Notes: generated from the letters alone by a model not told the origin. A stretch of 64,000 nt of DNA from Brevundimonas intermedia (GCF_027922165.1 NZ_BSFD01000001.1:18883-82882); one strand, 5' to 3'. Counted from the stretch's first letter, positions 1-10,212 are shown. Translations and numbers: made by a program.

Positions 1-19
1 CGCGCCCTCTGCTTTTGAG

Positions 20-280
20 TTAGGCAAGGTCGCCGGCCAGGGCCCAGCGTTGCGAGCCTTCGCCGAACGGACGCACGAACCAGTCGCGGTACTGTTCAAA
101 GGTCTCGATGATCTTCTGACGCAGGTCCGGCGTGTTGACCGCCTCGCCGCGCTGACGCTTGAGGGCCGCGACGCAGTCCACGACCAGATTCTGATGGGCC
201 GAACCGCCCATGCTCTTGAGCACGGCGGCGATATCCTGGGCCAGGCTTTCCAGCACCGTCTTCGGTGTCGTCTGAGCCAT
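20..280 (-). CDS. Short conserved-looking protein of unknown function, 86 aa
   Basis: ATG at 280 follows a GGGGAG ribosome-binding sequence about nine bases upstream; the frame closes with TAA at 20. The product has no signal peptide and no membrane segment. Residues 1-60 look helical and rich in Ala, Leu, Gln and Glu; the last third is aromatic and basic (DWFVRPFGEG), which often means a folded small domain rather than a chance frame. I do not recognise the family. The next gene upstream, the ketoacyl synthase at 418-1569, lies on the same strand about 137 bases away, so the two may or may not share a transcript. Confidence 0.72.
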   Translation of the reverse strand: MAQTTPKTVLESLAQDIAAVLKSMGGSAHQNLVVDCVAALKRQRGEAVNTPDLRQKIIETFEQYRDWFVRPFGEGSQRWALAGDLA

Positions 281-417
281 CTGGGAACTCCCCTGTTCTC
301 GACAATCAAAGGCCTCGCAAAATCCGCAGGGGGATTCAAGCGTGGCCTGAGCAATTATCTTCCCAGATCAGGATTAACCTGACGTAACGGCGGTCAAACT
401 TTTTGGTTCTCCGAATT

Positions 418-1569
418 CTACCCGCGTTTGCGCACGAACACGGTCCCGGCCGAGTACCCCGCGCCGAAGCTGCAGATCAGGCCGGTCTCGCCGGGGGCGA
501 AGCCGTCGTTGTGCAGGTGGAAGGCGATGATCGAGCCGGCCGAAGAGGTGTTGGCATAGTCGTCCAGGATGATGACGTTCTCGTCCGACGTCGGTTCGCG
601 GCCCAGCACCTTCTTGCCGATCATCGTGTTCATGTTGATGTTGGCCTGGTGCAGCCACAACCGCTTCAATTCGTGCGGATCAAGGCCCAGTTCGCCGGCG
701 TGGTCGACGATCATGTCCGAGACCATCGGCACCACGTCGCGGAAGACCTTGCGGCCCTGCTGGATGAACAGCTTGTCGTTCTGGACGCTGTCGTCGGCGA
801 CCGGCGAATCCAGATGGTCGGTGTCGCGGGCGTTGCGGTTCAGGAAGCCGAAATTGTTGCGGATATTGTTGGAGAAAACCGTCTTCAGCCGCGAGCCCAG
901 CACATCCCAGCCGCCCGGTCCGGCCGTCTCTGACGACTCCACGATCACCGCGGTGGCCACGTCGCCGAAGATGAAATGGCTGTCGCGGTCGGTGAAGTTC
1001 AGGTGGGCCGAACAGACCTCGGGGTTGACCATCAGCACGGCCTTGACCGAACCGCCGGCGATGAAGTCCGCCGCCGTCTTGATGCCGAAGGTGGCCGAGC
1101 TGCACGCCACATTCATGTCGAAGGCGAAGCCCTCGATCCCCAGGGCCTGCTGCACCTCGATGGCCATGGCCGGATAGGGGCGTTGCATATTGGAGGCGGC
1201 GCACAGGACGGCGCCGATCTCGCTGACCGGCTTGCCCCAGGCCTCGATGGCCTGACGCGCGGCCTTGACCGCCATCTCGGCCAGGATCGACAGCTCGTCA
1301 TTGCTGCGTTCCGGCAGGTTGGGGGCCATGCGTTCGGGGTCGATCACCCCGGCCTTGTCCAGCACGAACCGCTGTTTGATGCCCGAGGCCTTTTCGATGA
1401 ACTCGGGCGAGGAATGGGGCTTGGCCTCCAGTTCCCCGGCCTCGATCTGGGCCGCGTGGCGGGCGTTCCAGCCGTCGGCCCAGGCGTTGTAGCTGTCGAC
1501 CAGCTCGGCGTTGGAGACCGATTGTTCGGGGGTGAAGAGGCCGGTTGCGGCAATAACGGCGTGTTGCAC
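418..1569 (-). CDS. Beta-ketoacyl-ACP synthase III-like enzyme (FabH family), 383 aa
   Basis: A thiolase-fold condensing enzyme of the KAS III type, which joins an acyl-CoA starter to malonyl-ACP. The Cys-His-Asn triad is visible: Cys156 in NVACSSATFG, His307 in LWLHQANIN and Asn340 in DDYANTSSAG. At 383 residues it is longer than E. coli FabH (about 317), with an extra segment between residues 25 and 65; this longer form is typical of a separate proteobacterial subgroup, so the housekeeping FabH role is not certain. The start is GTG at 1569, with AAGGA about 11 bases upstream; no ATG fits. It lies 28 bases downstream of kpsC on the same strand, so the two are probably cotranscribed. It may make a lipid precursor instead of the main fatty acids. 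Confidence 0.88.
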   Translation of the reverse strand: MQHAVIAATGLFTPEQSVSNAELVDSYNAWADGWNARHAAQIEAGELEAKPHSSPEFIEKASGIKQRFVLDKAGVIDPERMAPNLPERSNDELSILAEMAVKAARQAIEAWGKPVSEIGAVLCAASNMQRPYPAMAIEVQQALGIEGFAFDMNVACSSATFGIKTAADFIAGGSVKAVLMVNPEVCSAHLNFTDRDSHFIFGDVATAVIVESSETAGPGGWDVLGSRLKTVFSNNIRNNFGFLNRNARDTDHLDSPVADDSVQNDKLFIQQGRKVFRDVVPMVSDMIVDHAGELGLDPHELKRLWLHQANINMNTMIGKKVLGREPTSDENVIILDDYANTSSAGSIIAFHLHNDGFAPGETGLICSFGAGYSAGTVFVRKRG

Positions 1570-1597
1570 GGGTAGACAGTTTCCTTTGCGAACGCCT

Positions 1598-3652
1598 TCA
1601 ATAGGACGGCGGCGGCCTGCGGTCGAGACTGGCGATGATCCCGGCGGCCCAGCGTTGGATCTGGCCGCGCGGGGCCTTGGGCGGCGGCTGGTCGCGGGCG
1701 GCGATCAGGGCTTGGACCAGATCCTCGGCCTCGCAGGGCCAGCCGGTCGGGGTGACATAGAGGGGATAATGGATCAGGGCGGCCAGGATCAGATGATCGA
1801 CGGTCGCGCGGCGGCTGCGGCGCGCAAACCCCAGCCGGTCGTCGGTCAGGCCCCAGCCGGCGTAGAAGGGCCGGCCATAGACCGACACCGTCTTGCCCCG
1901 CATCAGGGCCTCGAACCCGGTCAAGGAGGTCAGGGTCGCCACCCGCGCGCAGGCGTTCAGACAGTCGACGATGTCCAGCCCGTCCGCCACGGCGTCGACG
2001 GCGGACAGGGCCGAGGCCTCCAGTCGGCCCGGCCGGTTGCCGGCCAGGACGTCGGGGTGGTTGCGATAGACCAGGAAGGCGTCTGGATGATCGGCCCGCG
2101 CCGCCTCGACCAGGGCGGAGTTGGTGGCCAGATCGGGTTCGCAGCCCAGCAGGATCGACTTGTCATTCTCGACCTGGCCGACGACCAGCAGCACTTCGCG
2201 ATCCGCAGGCCAGTCGGCCGGCGCCTGGCCCTTCAGATTATATTTCGATAGGCCCGCCTCGACGATGCGGGTCCGCAGGGCGGCGGCGCGGGCCAGCTGT
2301 TCCGGCGTCGCGTCCGTCGTCTCGATCAGGGTCTCCAGCCGCGACGGGCGCGACGGGTCATAATAGACGCCCTGGTCGTCCAGGGCGACCGACAGGGCGC
2401 CGACGAAGTCGGACCCCAGGCCGCGCGAGCGGATGAAGCCGTCCTCCATACGGACGGTCGGGCCGCTAAAGTCGGCGGCGGCCTGGCGCACGGCCTCGCT
2501 CTCCTTGCCCGCCCACCAGATCAGCCGGCCGTTCGTGGCGGCGGCATGGGCGGCGGCGCGGGACGGCGACATGAAATAGCGCATCCGCGCCTTGGGCGAG
2601 TTCAGCAAGCGGCGCACCGGCGGGCGTTTGGCCGGGGCGAAGCCGACGGCGGACCAGGGCCCCGCCAGACGGTCGGCGCGGTCACGCAGGGCGATCAACC
2701 GCTCCAGCGCCTGTTCGGCCTCGCACCGTTCGCCGGTGACGGGATCGACATAGCGGCTGTAGGCGATCAGGGCGGCGGCGGCGAGCTGTTCCACCGTGCG
2801 GGCGACGCCGCGTCGGCCCGTGTCCACGGCGTCGGTCGTCAGACCCCAGCCGGAATAGAAGGGCGCTCCGAAACAGCGCACCGGCAGGCCGCGCAACAGG
2901 GCCTCGAACCCCAGGGCCGAGGTGACGCAATAGACGGCGTCCACTGCCTCCAGCAGGTCGGCCGGCCGCACGTCGGCGTCCACCAGGGTGACGCCGGCCA
3001 GGTCGGTGACGCAGCCCCGCTTCTTGCCCGCCGCCACGGCGGGGTGGCGTTTGACGATCAGCTGGGCGTCGGGTTCGTCGCGCCGGGCGGCGGCCACCAT
3101 GGCGTCGAAACTGTCTTGCGTCGCCAGACCGTAGCCGATGGAGGCGTCGCCGAAGGTCTGGTCCACGATCAGGACGCGGCGGCCGGGCCGCAGCAGGCCG
3201 AGGTCCAGCGGCCCGCCCATATTGGTCTTGGACACGCCCGAAGCGACGATCCTGTCGATCAGGGCGCGGGCGCGAGCGGTCGTTGTGGCGTCGCACCAGG
3301 TGCAGGCGGTCTGGATCAGGTGTTCGAGCCGGCTGGGCCGGGTGGCGTCGTAATAGACGCCGAGGTCATCGACGATCAGGCTGAGACTGGCGGCCCCCGC
3401 CTCCCCTATCCCAACCGAACGGAGGAAGCCGTCTTCCAGCGCCACATAGGGCCGGTTGTTCGCTTCCGCCCAACGACGACCGGCGGCGGCCGTCGGCTTC
3501 ATGCCCCAGCCCAGCACGGCCTGGACCTCGGCGCCCGGCAGGCGGCGCAGGTCGTAGTCGTTCAGGAAGACGTCGAGGAAGGGGACCTTCAGCACGCCGG
3601 GCGCGCAGACCCAGGCGGGAGTTTTGGCGGCGATGTCCGAAACTGGGGTCAA
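1598..3652 (-). CDS. kpsC: Capsule-type polysaccharide Kdo transferase KpsC, duplicated domains, 684 aa
   Basis: KpsC proteins add the beta-linked Kdo residues that anchor capsule polysaccharide to a lipid at the inner membrane. The sequence is an internal duplication: residues about 20-320 and 355-660 each carry the same ordered motifs. These are LEDGFLRS (72-79) and MEDGFIRS (402-409), GVYYDxxRPSRLE (98-110 and 428-440), a basic HP pair (KRHP 201-204, RNHP 530-533), and GxPFYxGWGL (262-271, 592-602). Two such halves match the two Kdo-transferase domains of KpsC, and the length is usual. The only initiation codon after the upstream stop (3704-3706) is TTG at 3652, with no clear ribosome-binding sequence. 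No kpsS, kpsM/T or kpsE lies nearby, so the partners must be elsewhere. Confidence 0.88.
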   Translation of the reverse strand: MTPVSDIAAKTPAWVCAPGVLKVPFLDVFLNDYDLRRLPGAEVQAVLGWGMKPTAAAGRRWAEANNRPYVALEDGFLRSVGIGEAGAASLSLIVDDLGVYYDATRPSRLEHLIQTACTWCDATTTARARALIDRIVASGVSKTNMGGPLDLGLLRPGRRVLIVDQTFGDASIGYGLATQDSFDAMVAAARRDEPDAQLIVKRHPAVAAGKKRGCVTDLAGVTLVDADVRPADLLEAVDAVYCVTSALGFEALLRGLPVRCFGAPFYSGWGLTTDAVDTGRRGVARTVEQLAAAALIAYSRYVDPVTGERCEAEQALERLIALRDRADRLAGPWSAVGFAPAKRPPVRRLLNSPKARMRYFMSPSRAAAHAAATNGRLIWWAGKESEAVRQAAADFSGPTVRMEDGFIRSRGLGSDFVGALSVALDDQGVYYDPSRPSRLETLIETTDATPEQLARAAALRTRIVEAGLSKYNLKGQAPADWPADREVLLVVGQVENDKSILLGCEPDLATNSALVEAARADHPDAFLVYRNHPDVLAGNRPGRLEASALSAVDAVADGLDIVDCLNACARVATLTSLTGFEALMRGKTVSVYGRPFYAGWGLTDDRLGFARRSRRATVDHLILAALIHYPLYVTPTGWPCEAEDLVQALIAARDQPPPKAPRGQIQRWAAGIIASLDRRPPPSY

Positions 3653-3740
3653 GGCGGGTCCGACGGAGTGAGCGCGAGGTTTAGGGCGGTTGGGGGCGGC
3701 GGGCTAGACCTGAGCGCTCAAGACCGAGTTCGCGGCTAAG

Positions 3741-3878
3741 AGCCCCTCCACCACCGCGCAAAGCGGCGCGGCGGTCCCCCTCCCCGCAAAGCGGGGAGGA
3801 GACGCGACGGACATCTGTCTCCTCCCCACGCAGTGGGGAGGTGGATCGACGCGCAGCGGCGAGACGGAGGGGCTCTTT
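3741..3878. repeat. Paired palindromic intergenic repeat, family A, copy 1
   Basis: Between kpsC and glyS lie two inverted copies of one unit. Each has a core hairpin of the type TCCTCCCC(R)C-N-G(Y)GGGGAGG next to a GGAGGGG(N)TCTTT end. The first unit (about 3743-3803) reads on the minus strand and the second (about 3812-3878) on the plus strand. A related pair in the opposite arrangement lies at 48662-48812. The element fills the gap between two same-strand genes and runs up to the glyS stop codon, so it may also affect transcript ends. It encodes nothing plausible. Confidence 0.8.
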
Positions 3879-3879
3879 T

Positions 3880-5967
3880 CTACCCCGCGATCTGACCGAA
3901 GTCCGCCACCTGGCCCATCACATCCCGCACCTGGCCCAGCAGCTTCAGCCGGTTGTCGCGTTCCTCAGCCACGTCGGAGTTGACCAGCACGTCCTCGAAG
4001 AATCGGTCCACCGGGGCGCGCAGCCCAGCCAGGGCGGTCATGGCGGCGGCGAAGTCCTCGGTCTCGAGCGCGGTTTCGACGGCGGTGCGGGCGGCGCCGA
4101 CGGCGAAGGCCAGAACGGTCTCGGGCTCGGGCTGGTTCGGCAGGCCGGTCTGGACCATGCCGGTCGGAACGGGACCCTTCTTCTCCTCGGCGCGCAGGAT
4201 GTTGGAGGCGCGCTTGTAGCCGGCCAGCAGATTGGCCCCGTCGTCGGTGGCGAGGAAGGCGGCCAGCGCCTCCACCCGACGCACGATGCGGACGAGGTCG
4301 TCGTCGCCCAGGGCGAAGACGGCGGCGACGAGGTCGTGGCGCTGGCCCCGGTCGCGGAGGAGGACGGTCAGGCGGTCTCTGATGAAATCAACGAGTTCAT
4401 CTAAGAGCTTAATATCGCTGTAATCGTCATCCCGAGAAAGCTCCCAAGCCTTCTGATAGGCTAGAAGGTTAGGTCCTGGCCAAACATCGGTGATCGACTT
4501 AAGAGACAAGAAGGCGTCTCGCTCAAGTATGATCCGGATAACCCCAAGAGCTGCACGACGAAGCGCGTACGGATCCCTAGATCCGGTTGGTTTTTCTCCA
4601 ATAGCCAAGAACGACATAAGCATGTCGAGCTTGTCGGCCAATGCAACTACTGTCGAAACACCGCCCACGGGCAACGAGTCATTCGGCCCAAGCGGCTTGT
4701 AGTGGTCGCGGATCGCGTCAGCAACCGCATCATCGTAACCTGCCAGACGTGCGTAGTAGCCCCCCATGGTGCCCTGCAACTCAGGAAACTCACCCACCAT
4801 ACTCGACGCCAAGTCAGCTTTTGAGAGTTTTGCCGCCTCTCCAGAAAGCGCAGGAGAGATATTGAGCTGCCGGCCAAGAGTACGGGCCTGCCGCTCGATG
4901 CGCTCGACGCGCTCGGCCAATGTGCCCAGTTTGGCGTGGAAGGTGACGCCGGACAGTTTGGCGTTCCAGGCGTCGAAGCCGACCTTCTGGTCCTCGTCCC
5001 AGAAGAACCGGGCGTCGTTCAGGCGGGCGGACAGGACGCGGCTGTTGCCGGCGGCCAGGGCCTTGCCGCCGTCGGTGGCCTCGACATTGGCGACGACCAG
5101 GAAGTTGGGGGCCAGGCCTTCTTTCGCCGGGTCACGAACGGCGAAATATTTCTGGTGCACCTTCATCGACAGACGCACGACTTCCGGCGGCAGGGCCAGG
5201 AACTGCGGGTCCATGTCGCCCAGGATCGGGGTCGGCCATTCGGCCAGGCCCGCCACCTCGTCCAGCAGACCATCGTCATCGACCAGGCTCAGGCCGCGCG
5301 CGGCGCAGGCGGCCTTGGCCTGTTCCAGAATGCGCAGCTTGCGGTCGGCCACGTCCAGCAGGACGAACTCCCGCTCCAGTTGGGTGCGGTAGTCGACGAA
5401 GTCGCTGACCTTCAGAAGTTGGCCCGAGCCGAGGAAACGGTGGCCCTCGGTGATCGCGTCGGACGGGATGCCGTCGATCTCGAACGGCACGACCTTGCCG
5501 TCGAACAGGCACAGGATGCGCTTGATCGGGCGGACCCAGCGCAATGTGCCGGACCCCCAGCGCATCGACTTGGGCCAGGGGAAGGTGCGGATGACCTGGT
5601 CCACCGTCTCGGCGACCAGATCCGTGGTCGCCCTGCCCTTGGACGACAGGACGGCGAACAGGACGCCGTCGCGCTCGGTCAGTTGATCGCGGGTCAGGCC
5701 GGTCTTGCGCAGGAAACCGTCCAGCGCCTGTTCCGGGGCCGAGGCGCGCGGCCCCTTGACCTCTTCCTCACGGTCGGGCGTGGCGGCGGGCAGGCCGTCG
5801 ATGACCAGGGTCAGACGGCGCGGACCGGCGTAGGTGGTCAGGGCGTCCCAGGTCAGGCCTGCGGCCTTCAGCCGGTCGGAGACCATGCGCTCCAGGTCGC
5901 GCGCGGCGCCCTGCTGCATGCGGGCGGGGATTTCTTCGGAGAAGATTTCGAGGAGGAGTTGGGGCAT
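3880..5967 (-). CDS. glyS: Glycyl-tRNA synthetase beta subunit, 695 aa
   Basis: The beta chain of the bacterial alpha2-beta2 glycyl-tRNA synthetase, which binds tRNA-Gly and works with GlyQ to charge it. The N-terminus ([18 protein letters not shown]) is characteristic, and the length is normal for the family. ATG at 5967 overlaps the TGA of the preceding gene as ATGA, implying translational coupling. Codons for roughly residues 365-530 (4381-4870) have much lower GC than the rest of the gene, about 53% by hand count against about 70% in neighbouring lines, yet the protein stays in frame with conserved motifs such as LADKLDML and GSRDPYALRRAALG. This suggests a recombined segment, not damage. 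The palindromic repeat follows directly after the stop. Confidence 0.96.
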   Translation of the reverse strand: MPQLLLEIFSEEIPARMQQGAARDLERMVSDRLKAAGLTWDALTTYAGPRRLTLVIDGLPAATPDREEEVKGPRASAPEQALDGFLRKTGLTRDQLTERDGVLFAVLSSKGRATTDLVAETVDQVIRTFPWPKSMRWGSGTLRWVRPIKRILCLFDGKVVPFEIDGIPSDAITEGHRFLGSGQLLKVSDFVDYRTQLEREFVLLDVADRKLRILEQAKAACAARGLSLVDDDGLLDEVAGLAEWPTPILGDMDPQFLALPPEVVRLSMKVHQKYFAVRDPAKEGLAPNFLVVANVEATDGGKALAAGNSRVLSARLNDARFFWDEDQKVGFDAWNAKLSGVTFHAKLGTLAERVERIERQARTLGRQLNISPALSGEAAKLSKADLASSMVGEFPELQGTMGGYYARLAGYDDAVADAIRDHYKPLGPNDSLPVGGVSTVVALADKLDMLMSFLAIGEKPTGSRDPYALRRAALGVIRIILERDAFLSLKSITDVWPGPNLLAYQKAWELSRDDDYSDIKLLDELVDFIRDRLTVLLRDRGQRHDLVAAVFALGDDDLVRIVRRVEALAAFLATDDGANLLAGYKRASNILRAEEKKGPVPTGMVQTGLPNQPEPETVLAFAVGAARTAVETALETEDFAAAMTALAGLRAPVDRFFEDVLVNSDVAEERDNRLKLLGQVRDVMGQVADFGQIAG

Positions 5968-6376
5968 CAGTCAGCTTGTCTGCGTTGGATCGACAGGTTG
6001 AGGTCGCGCACCACACCTGTCTCGTCGGCATGGAAACCGACCAAAATTTCAAAGGGCACAGGGCTGAGCGCCGCGCCGCTGATTATATCTGCGAACTGCT
6101 GGCCGATCACGAACTGAGCACTGACGCCATGTTCGTGCTCAAACACATGACCAAGGGGCTCATCGTCTTCTAGCGGAACCGCGAGAAACGAGCCTTGCAA
6201 GGGGCAGTCCTTCTCGCCGTCCAGTTCGAAAGTCGTCTGAAACGCCCACTGCACTTCCTGCAAAGCGACCTTGGTCATGGGGATATACAGCGCGTCATTG
6301 GCTACGACCGCTCCACCGCCGACCGGCTTGATCAGCTTTGGGCGGCGGTCAGCCAGAGAGATGACGGTCTCATCCC

Positions 6377-6380
<4 letters not shown>
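5967..6380 (-). CDS. Unknown protein inserted between glyQ and glyS, 137 aa
   Basis: A soluble 137-residue protein with no signal peptide, membrane segment or domain I recognise. Its start ATG overlaps the glyQ stop (ATGA around 6377-6380) and its own TGA overlaps the glyS ATG (5965-5969). It is therefore embedded in the glyQ-glyS operon with four-base overlaps on both sides and should be made with the two synthetase subunits. Composition is lower than its neighbours (55-62% GC in lines counted by hand). Acidic stretches ([15 protein letters not shown]) and a beta-rich C-terminal half ([19 protein letters not shown]) suggest a compact fold. A role tied to glycyl-tRNA synthetase is only inferred from position. 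Confidence 0.85.
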
Positions 6381-7270
<890 letters not shown>

Positions 7271-7355
7271 ATCGGGCTCGGGAGGGGCTGGAAAAAGGAC
7301 GGCGGACCATAGGGCCCGGCGCCGCGCGCTTCAACACGCGCTGGGGATTTATGGC

Positions 7356-8228
7356 TCAGGCGGCGGCGAGGCGGGTCGCGGCGATCCAGGCGGCGGGATG
7401 GGCGGCGGCCAGGGCGGCGGCGGCGGCGGCGGCGTCTTCGCTGGACCGGCACAGGCCGAAGACGGTGGCGCCCGAGCCGGACATCCGCGCCAGGGCCACG
7501 CCGGGCGTGGCCGCCACGGCCTGCACTGCGTCGGCTATGGCGGGGGTCAGGGCCTCGGCGGGCGGCTGAAGATCGTTGCGCAGGCCCGCCAGCCAGTCGA
7601 TGACGGCCGCAGGGCTCCAGTCAGCGGGGGGCGCAGGCCGGTCGGCGGCGCGGAGCGGCCCGGCGTCATAGGCGCGGTAGACGGCGCCGGTGGGTGAAGG
7701 CACGCCCGGATTGAACAGCACGGCCCACAGCGGCGGCAGGCGCGGTTCGTCGGTCAGGACATCGCCCCGGCCCTCGGCCCAGGCGGTGCGCATCCGCAGG
7801 CACATGGGGCCGTCGGCGCCGATCACCCCCGCCACCGCCTCCAGGGCCGCATCGTCGATGTCCAGCGCCAGAACCTGACGCGCCAGCTTCAGCGCGGCGC
7901 CGGCGTCGGACGAGCCCCCGCCCAGGCCAGCGGCGATGGGCAGGCGCTTGTCCAGCGTGACCTTCAGCGGCGGTTCGGCGGTTCCTGTCGCTTCGCCCAA
8001 GGCGCGAAGGGCGCGCAGAATCAGATTGTCAGGCTCAGCCGCCAGGCCCGCGCCGAACGGGCCGGTCACGGTCAGGGACATCCGCTCCGCCGGCTCGACC
8101 GTCACCCGGTCGCTGACATCGGCGAAGGCGACCAGGCTGGACAGCGGGTGATAGCCGTCGGCGTCCAACGGGCCGACGTGCAGGAACAGATTGATCTTGG
8201 CTGGAGCCAGGGCCGAAAGCGCGGACAT
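7356..8228 (-). CDS. ispE: 4-diphosphocytidyl-2-C-methyl-D-erythritol kinase, 290 aa
   Basis: A GHMP-family kinase that phosphorylates CDP-methylerythritol in the non-mevalonate isoprenoid pathway. The N-terminal APAKINLFLHV motif includes the conserved Lys11. The ATP-binding glycine-rich loop LPIAAGLGGGSSDAGAA lies at about residues 95-111, and a C-terminal glycine motif MSGSGATVFGL near residue 255 completes the set. Length is typical. ATG at 8228 lies 15 bases after the stop of the TPR-protein gene, so they are likely cotranscribed. Confidence 0.95.
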   Translation of the reverse strand: MSALSALAPAKINLFLHVGPLDADGYHPLSSLVAFADVSDRVTVEPAERMSLTVTGPFGAGLAAEPDNLILRALRALGEATGTAEPPLKVTLDKRLPIAAGLGGGSSDAGAALKLARQVLALDIDDAALEAVAGVIGADGPMCLRMRTAWAEGRGDVLTDEPRLPPLWAVLFNPGVPSPTGAVYRAYDAGPLRAADRPAPPADWSPAAVIDWLAGLRNDLQPPAEALTPAIADAVQAVAATPGVALARMSGSGATVFGLCRSSEDAAAAAAALAAAHPAAWIAATRLAAA

Positions 8229-8243
8229 CGGACGAACTGCGGC

Positions 8244-10151
8244 CTATTGCGACACGCCGGTCGCGGGCGTGGCGTCGTCCAGGCCGTTGGCGATCTTGCG
8301 CTCGACCTCGGACTTGCGCTCGGGCTCCGGGTCCAGGCTCAGGACGCGGTTCCACAGCCAGACCGCCTCGCGGCGGCGGCCTACCTGCCAATAGGCGTCG
8401 CCCAGGTGGTCGTTGATTTCGGCGTTGGCGGGTTCTTTTTCGACCGCCTCCTCCAGGGTGACGACGGCGGTGTCGAAATAGCCCTGTTTGAACTGGGCCC
8501 AGCCCAGCGAGTCCTGGATATTGCCGTTCTCGGGATCGGCGGCGTGGGCCTGGGCCAGCAGACCCGCGCCCTGATCGACGCGCAGCCCCCGGTCCACCCA
8601 TAGATAGCCGAGGTAGTTCAGGGTGTCGGCGTTGTTCGGATCCGCCTGATGCGCGGCCCATAGCTCGGCCTCCGCCTCGGGGATGCGGTTCAGGGATTCC
8701 AGGGCCACGCCGCGCAGGAAGTGGATCTGGGCGCCCTGGTTCGCCGTGTTCAGCAGCGGGCCGTTCAGCAGGTCGAGCGCTTCCTGATGCTGTTCCAGTT
8801 GCAGCAGCTGGCCGGCCATGACCAGGGCGATGCGCGGGTCGTTCGGCTGGGCCGCAGCGGCGGCGCGCAGTTCGGTCAAGGCGGCGTCGAGTTGTTCGTC
8901 CTCTGCCAGATTGAGGGCCAGCTGGGCGCGGGCGTTGGCGTAGAGGACCGGGTCTTCCGGCCCGACACGCGACAAGGCCGTGCGGGCCGCCGCCTTCAGC
9001 CCGACCCGGTCCAGCACCTGGGCCAGCTGGATCTGGGTGGCGGAATCCTCGTGAAGGTTCAGCGCGAGACGCAGATAGACCACCGCGAACTCGTTGCCGC
9101 GCTCCGCCACGGCCTGGGCGGCGGCGGTGGTCAGGGCCTGGGCCGCGCCCTGGCGGAAGTCCGGCGCAGCGGGGGGACGCCCGCCGGAGCGCGCCCTCAC
9201 CAGGGCGCGGGTGGTGGCCAGATCGACCGCCTGACCCTGAACAGCGGCAATATAGACAGCCAGGGCCTCGTCCCGCTTGCCGCGTCGCTCCAGGAACTCG
9301 CCATAGGCGCGGTGGAACAGGGCGCCGATAGTCGGCATGTCGGACAGGGCCTTCAACTCGGTTTCGGCCTCGGCATAGTCGCGGCGCTTCTCCAGCAGCA
9401 GGGCGCGGTTCTGGCGAGCGAAGGCCAGGGTCAGGGCGTCGCCCTGGGTCGGAGGGGCGGCCAGGGCGCGGGTCCAGTCGCCGGCGGCGGCCGCGATCCA
9501 GGGCGCGACCATCAGACCGGCGCGGCTGTGGGGGGCGGCGATGGGCCGGGCGGCCAGGGCGGCGTTGGCCGCGCGGGGGTCGCCGTGGACAAAGGTTTGA
9601 ATAGCCGAGATCAGCCGGCCGCCCTCGGTAAAGGCTGGCGAGGCGTCGGCGGTCGGGGCAAGGCGCGCCGCGACGTCCAGATCGCCGCTGAGCAGGGCCG
9701 AGGTGAAGGCCTGTTCGCGCACGCGCGGCTGTTCCGGGGTCAGGGCGTTGGCTTGCGACAGCCAATCGGCGCCCTTCTCTCCCTCGCCCGTCATCAGGGC
9801 CAGTTTCCCGGCCAGATACAGGCCATAGGCGCTGCGGCCCTGGGCGTCGGTCGGGATTGGCGACCAGATTTCGGGAATGGGCGGCGCGGCCGGTTCTTCA
9901 TCGGCCGCGACGTCGATGGCCGGGTCGCCGTTGGGCGCATCGGTTTGCGGCGCGCCGTCTTCCGGTTCGTCCTCGGCGGGCGTGGCTTCAGGCGTCTGGC
10001 CCGGCGCGAGAATGATGGCGGGCGGATGGGCGTCGGACGGATTGACGGGCGCCGAAGCCGGCCCCGTTTCCTGCGCCGCGACCCCATGGGCCATGGCCAG
10101 AGCGAGAACGGTGAGAGAGGCGGCGAACAGGCGCGAACGGGAGGCGATCAT
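8244..10151 (-). CDS. Exported tetratricopeptide-repeat protein, 635 aa
   Basis: The protein begins with a signal peptide (MIASRSRLFAASLTVLALAMAHGVAAQ), followed by a low-complexity Pro/Asp/Glu linker to about residue 95, then TPR-type helical repeats over most of its length. The clearest are in the last 150 residues (LNYLGYLWVDRG, IQDSLGWAQFKQGYFDTA, INDHLGDAYWQVGRRREA). I place the start at ATG 10151 because the longer frame to 10253 would translate the upstream palindromic repeat, and because a GAAGGG sequence sits upstream of 10151. TPR proteins of this kind are periplasmic or outer-membrane scaffolds in alphaproteobacteria; the specific role is unknown. The gene is followed 15 bases later by ispE. 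Confidence 0.88.
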   Translation of the reverse strand: MIASRSRLFAASLTVLALAMAHGVAAQETGPASAPVNPSDAHPPAIILAPGQTPEATPAEDEPEDGAPQTDAPNGDPAIDVAADEEPAAPPIPEIWSPIPTDAQGRSAYGLYLAGKLALMTGEGEKGADWLSQANALTPEQPRVREQAFTSALLSGDLDVAARLAPTADASPAFTEGGRLISAIQTFVHGDPRAANAALAARPIAAPHSRAGLMVAPWIAAAAGDWTRALAAPPTQGDALTLAFARQNRALLLEKRRDYAEAETELKALSDMPTIGALFHRAYGEFLERRGKRDEALAVYIAAVQGQAVDLATTRALVRARSGGRPPAAPDFRQGAAQALTTAAAQAVAERGNEFAVVYLRLALNLHEDSATQIQLAQVLDRVGLKAAARTALSRVGPEDPVLYANARAQLALNLAEDEQLDAALTELRAAAAAQPNDPRIALVMAGQLLQLEQHQEALDLLNGPLLNTANQGAQIHFLRGVALESLNRIPEAEAELWAAHQADPNNADTLNYLGYLWVDRGLRVDQGAGLLAQAHAADPENGNIQDSLGWAQFKQGYFDTAVVTLEEAVEKEPANAEINDHLGDAYWQVGRRREAVWLWNRVLSLDPEPERKSEVERKIANGLDDATPATGVSQ

Positions 10152-10212
10152 GCCGCGACCCTTCACGCTTTCACCCGCCCCCGCAAGAGGGCGGATGGTT
10201 GCTTTGCCAACT

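Noticed and set aside
3741..3878. CRISPR-like repeats
   Set aside because: Only two inverted units, no regular spacers, and the same pair occurs elsewhere; these are palindromic intergenic repeats.
8035..9765. 576-residue frame overlapping the TPR gene and ispE
   Set aside because: Arg/Pro/Gly-rich shadow frame; both true genes have recognisable domains in another frame.
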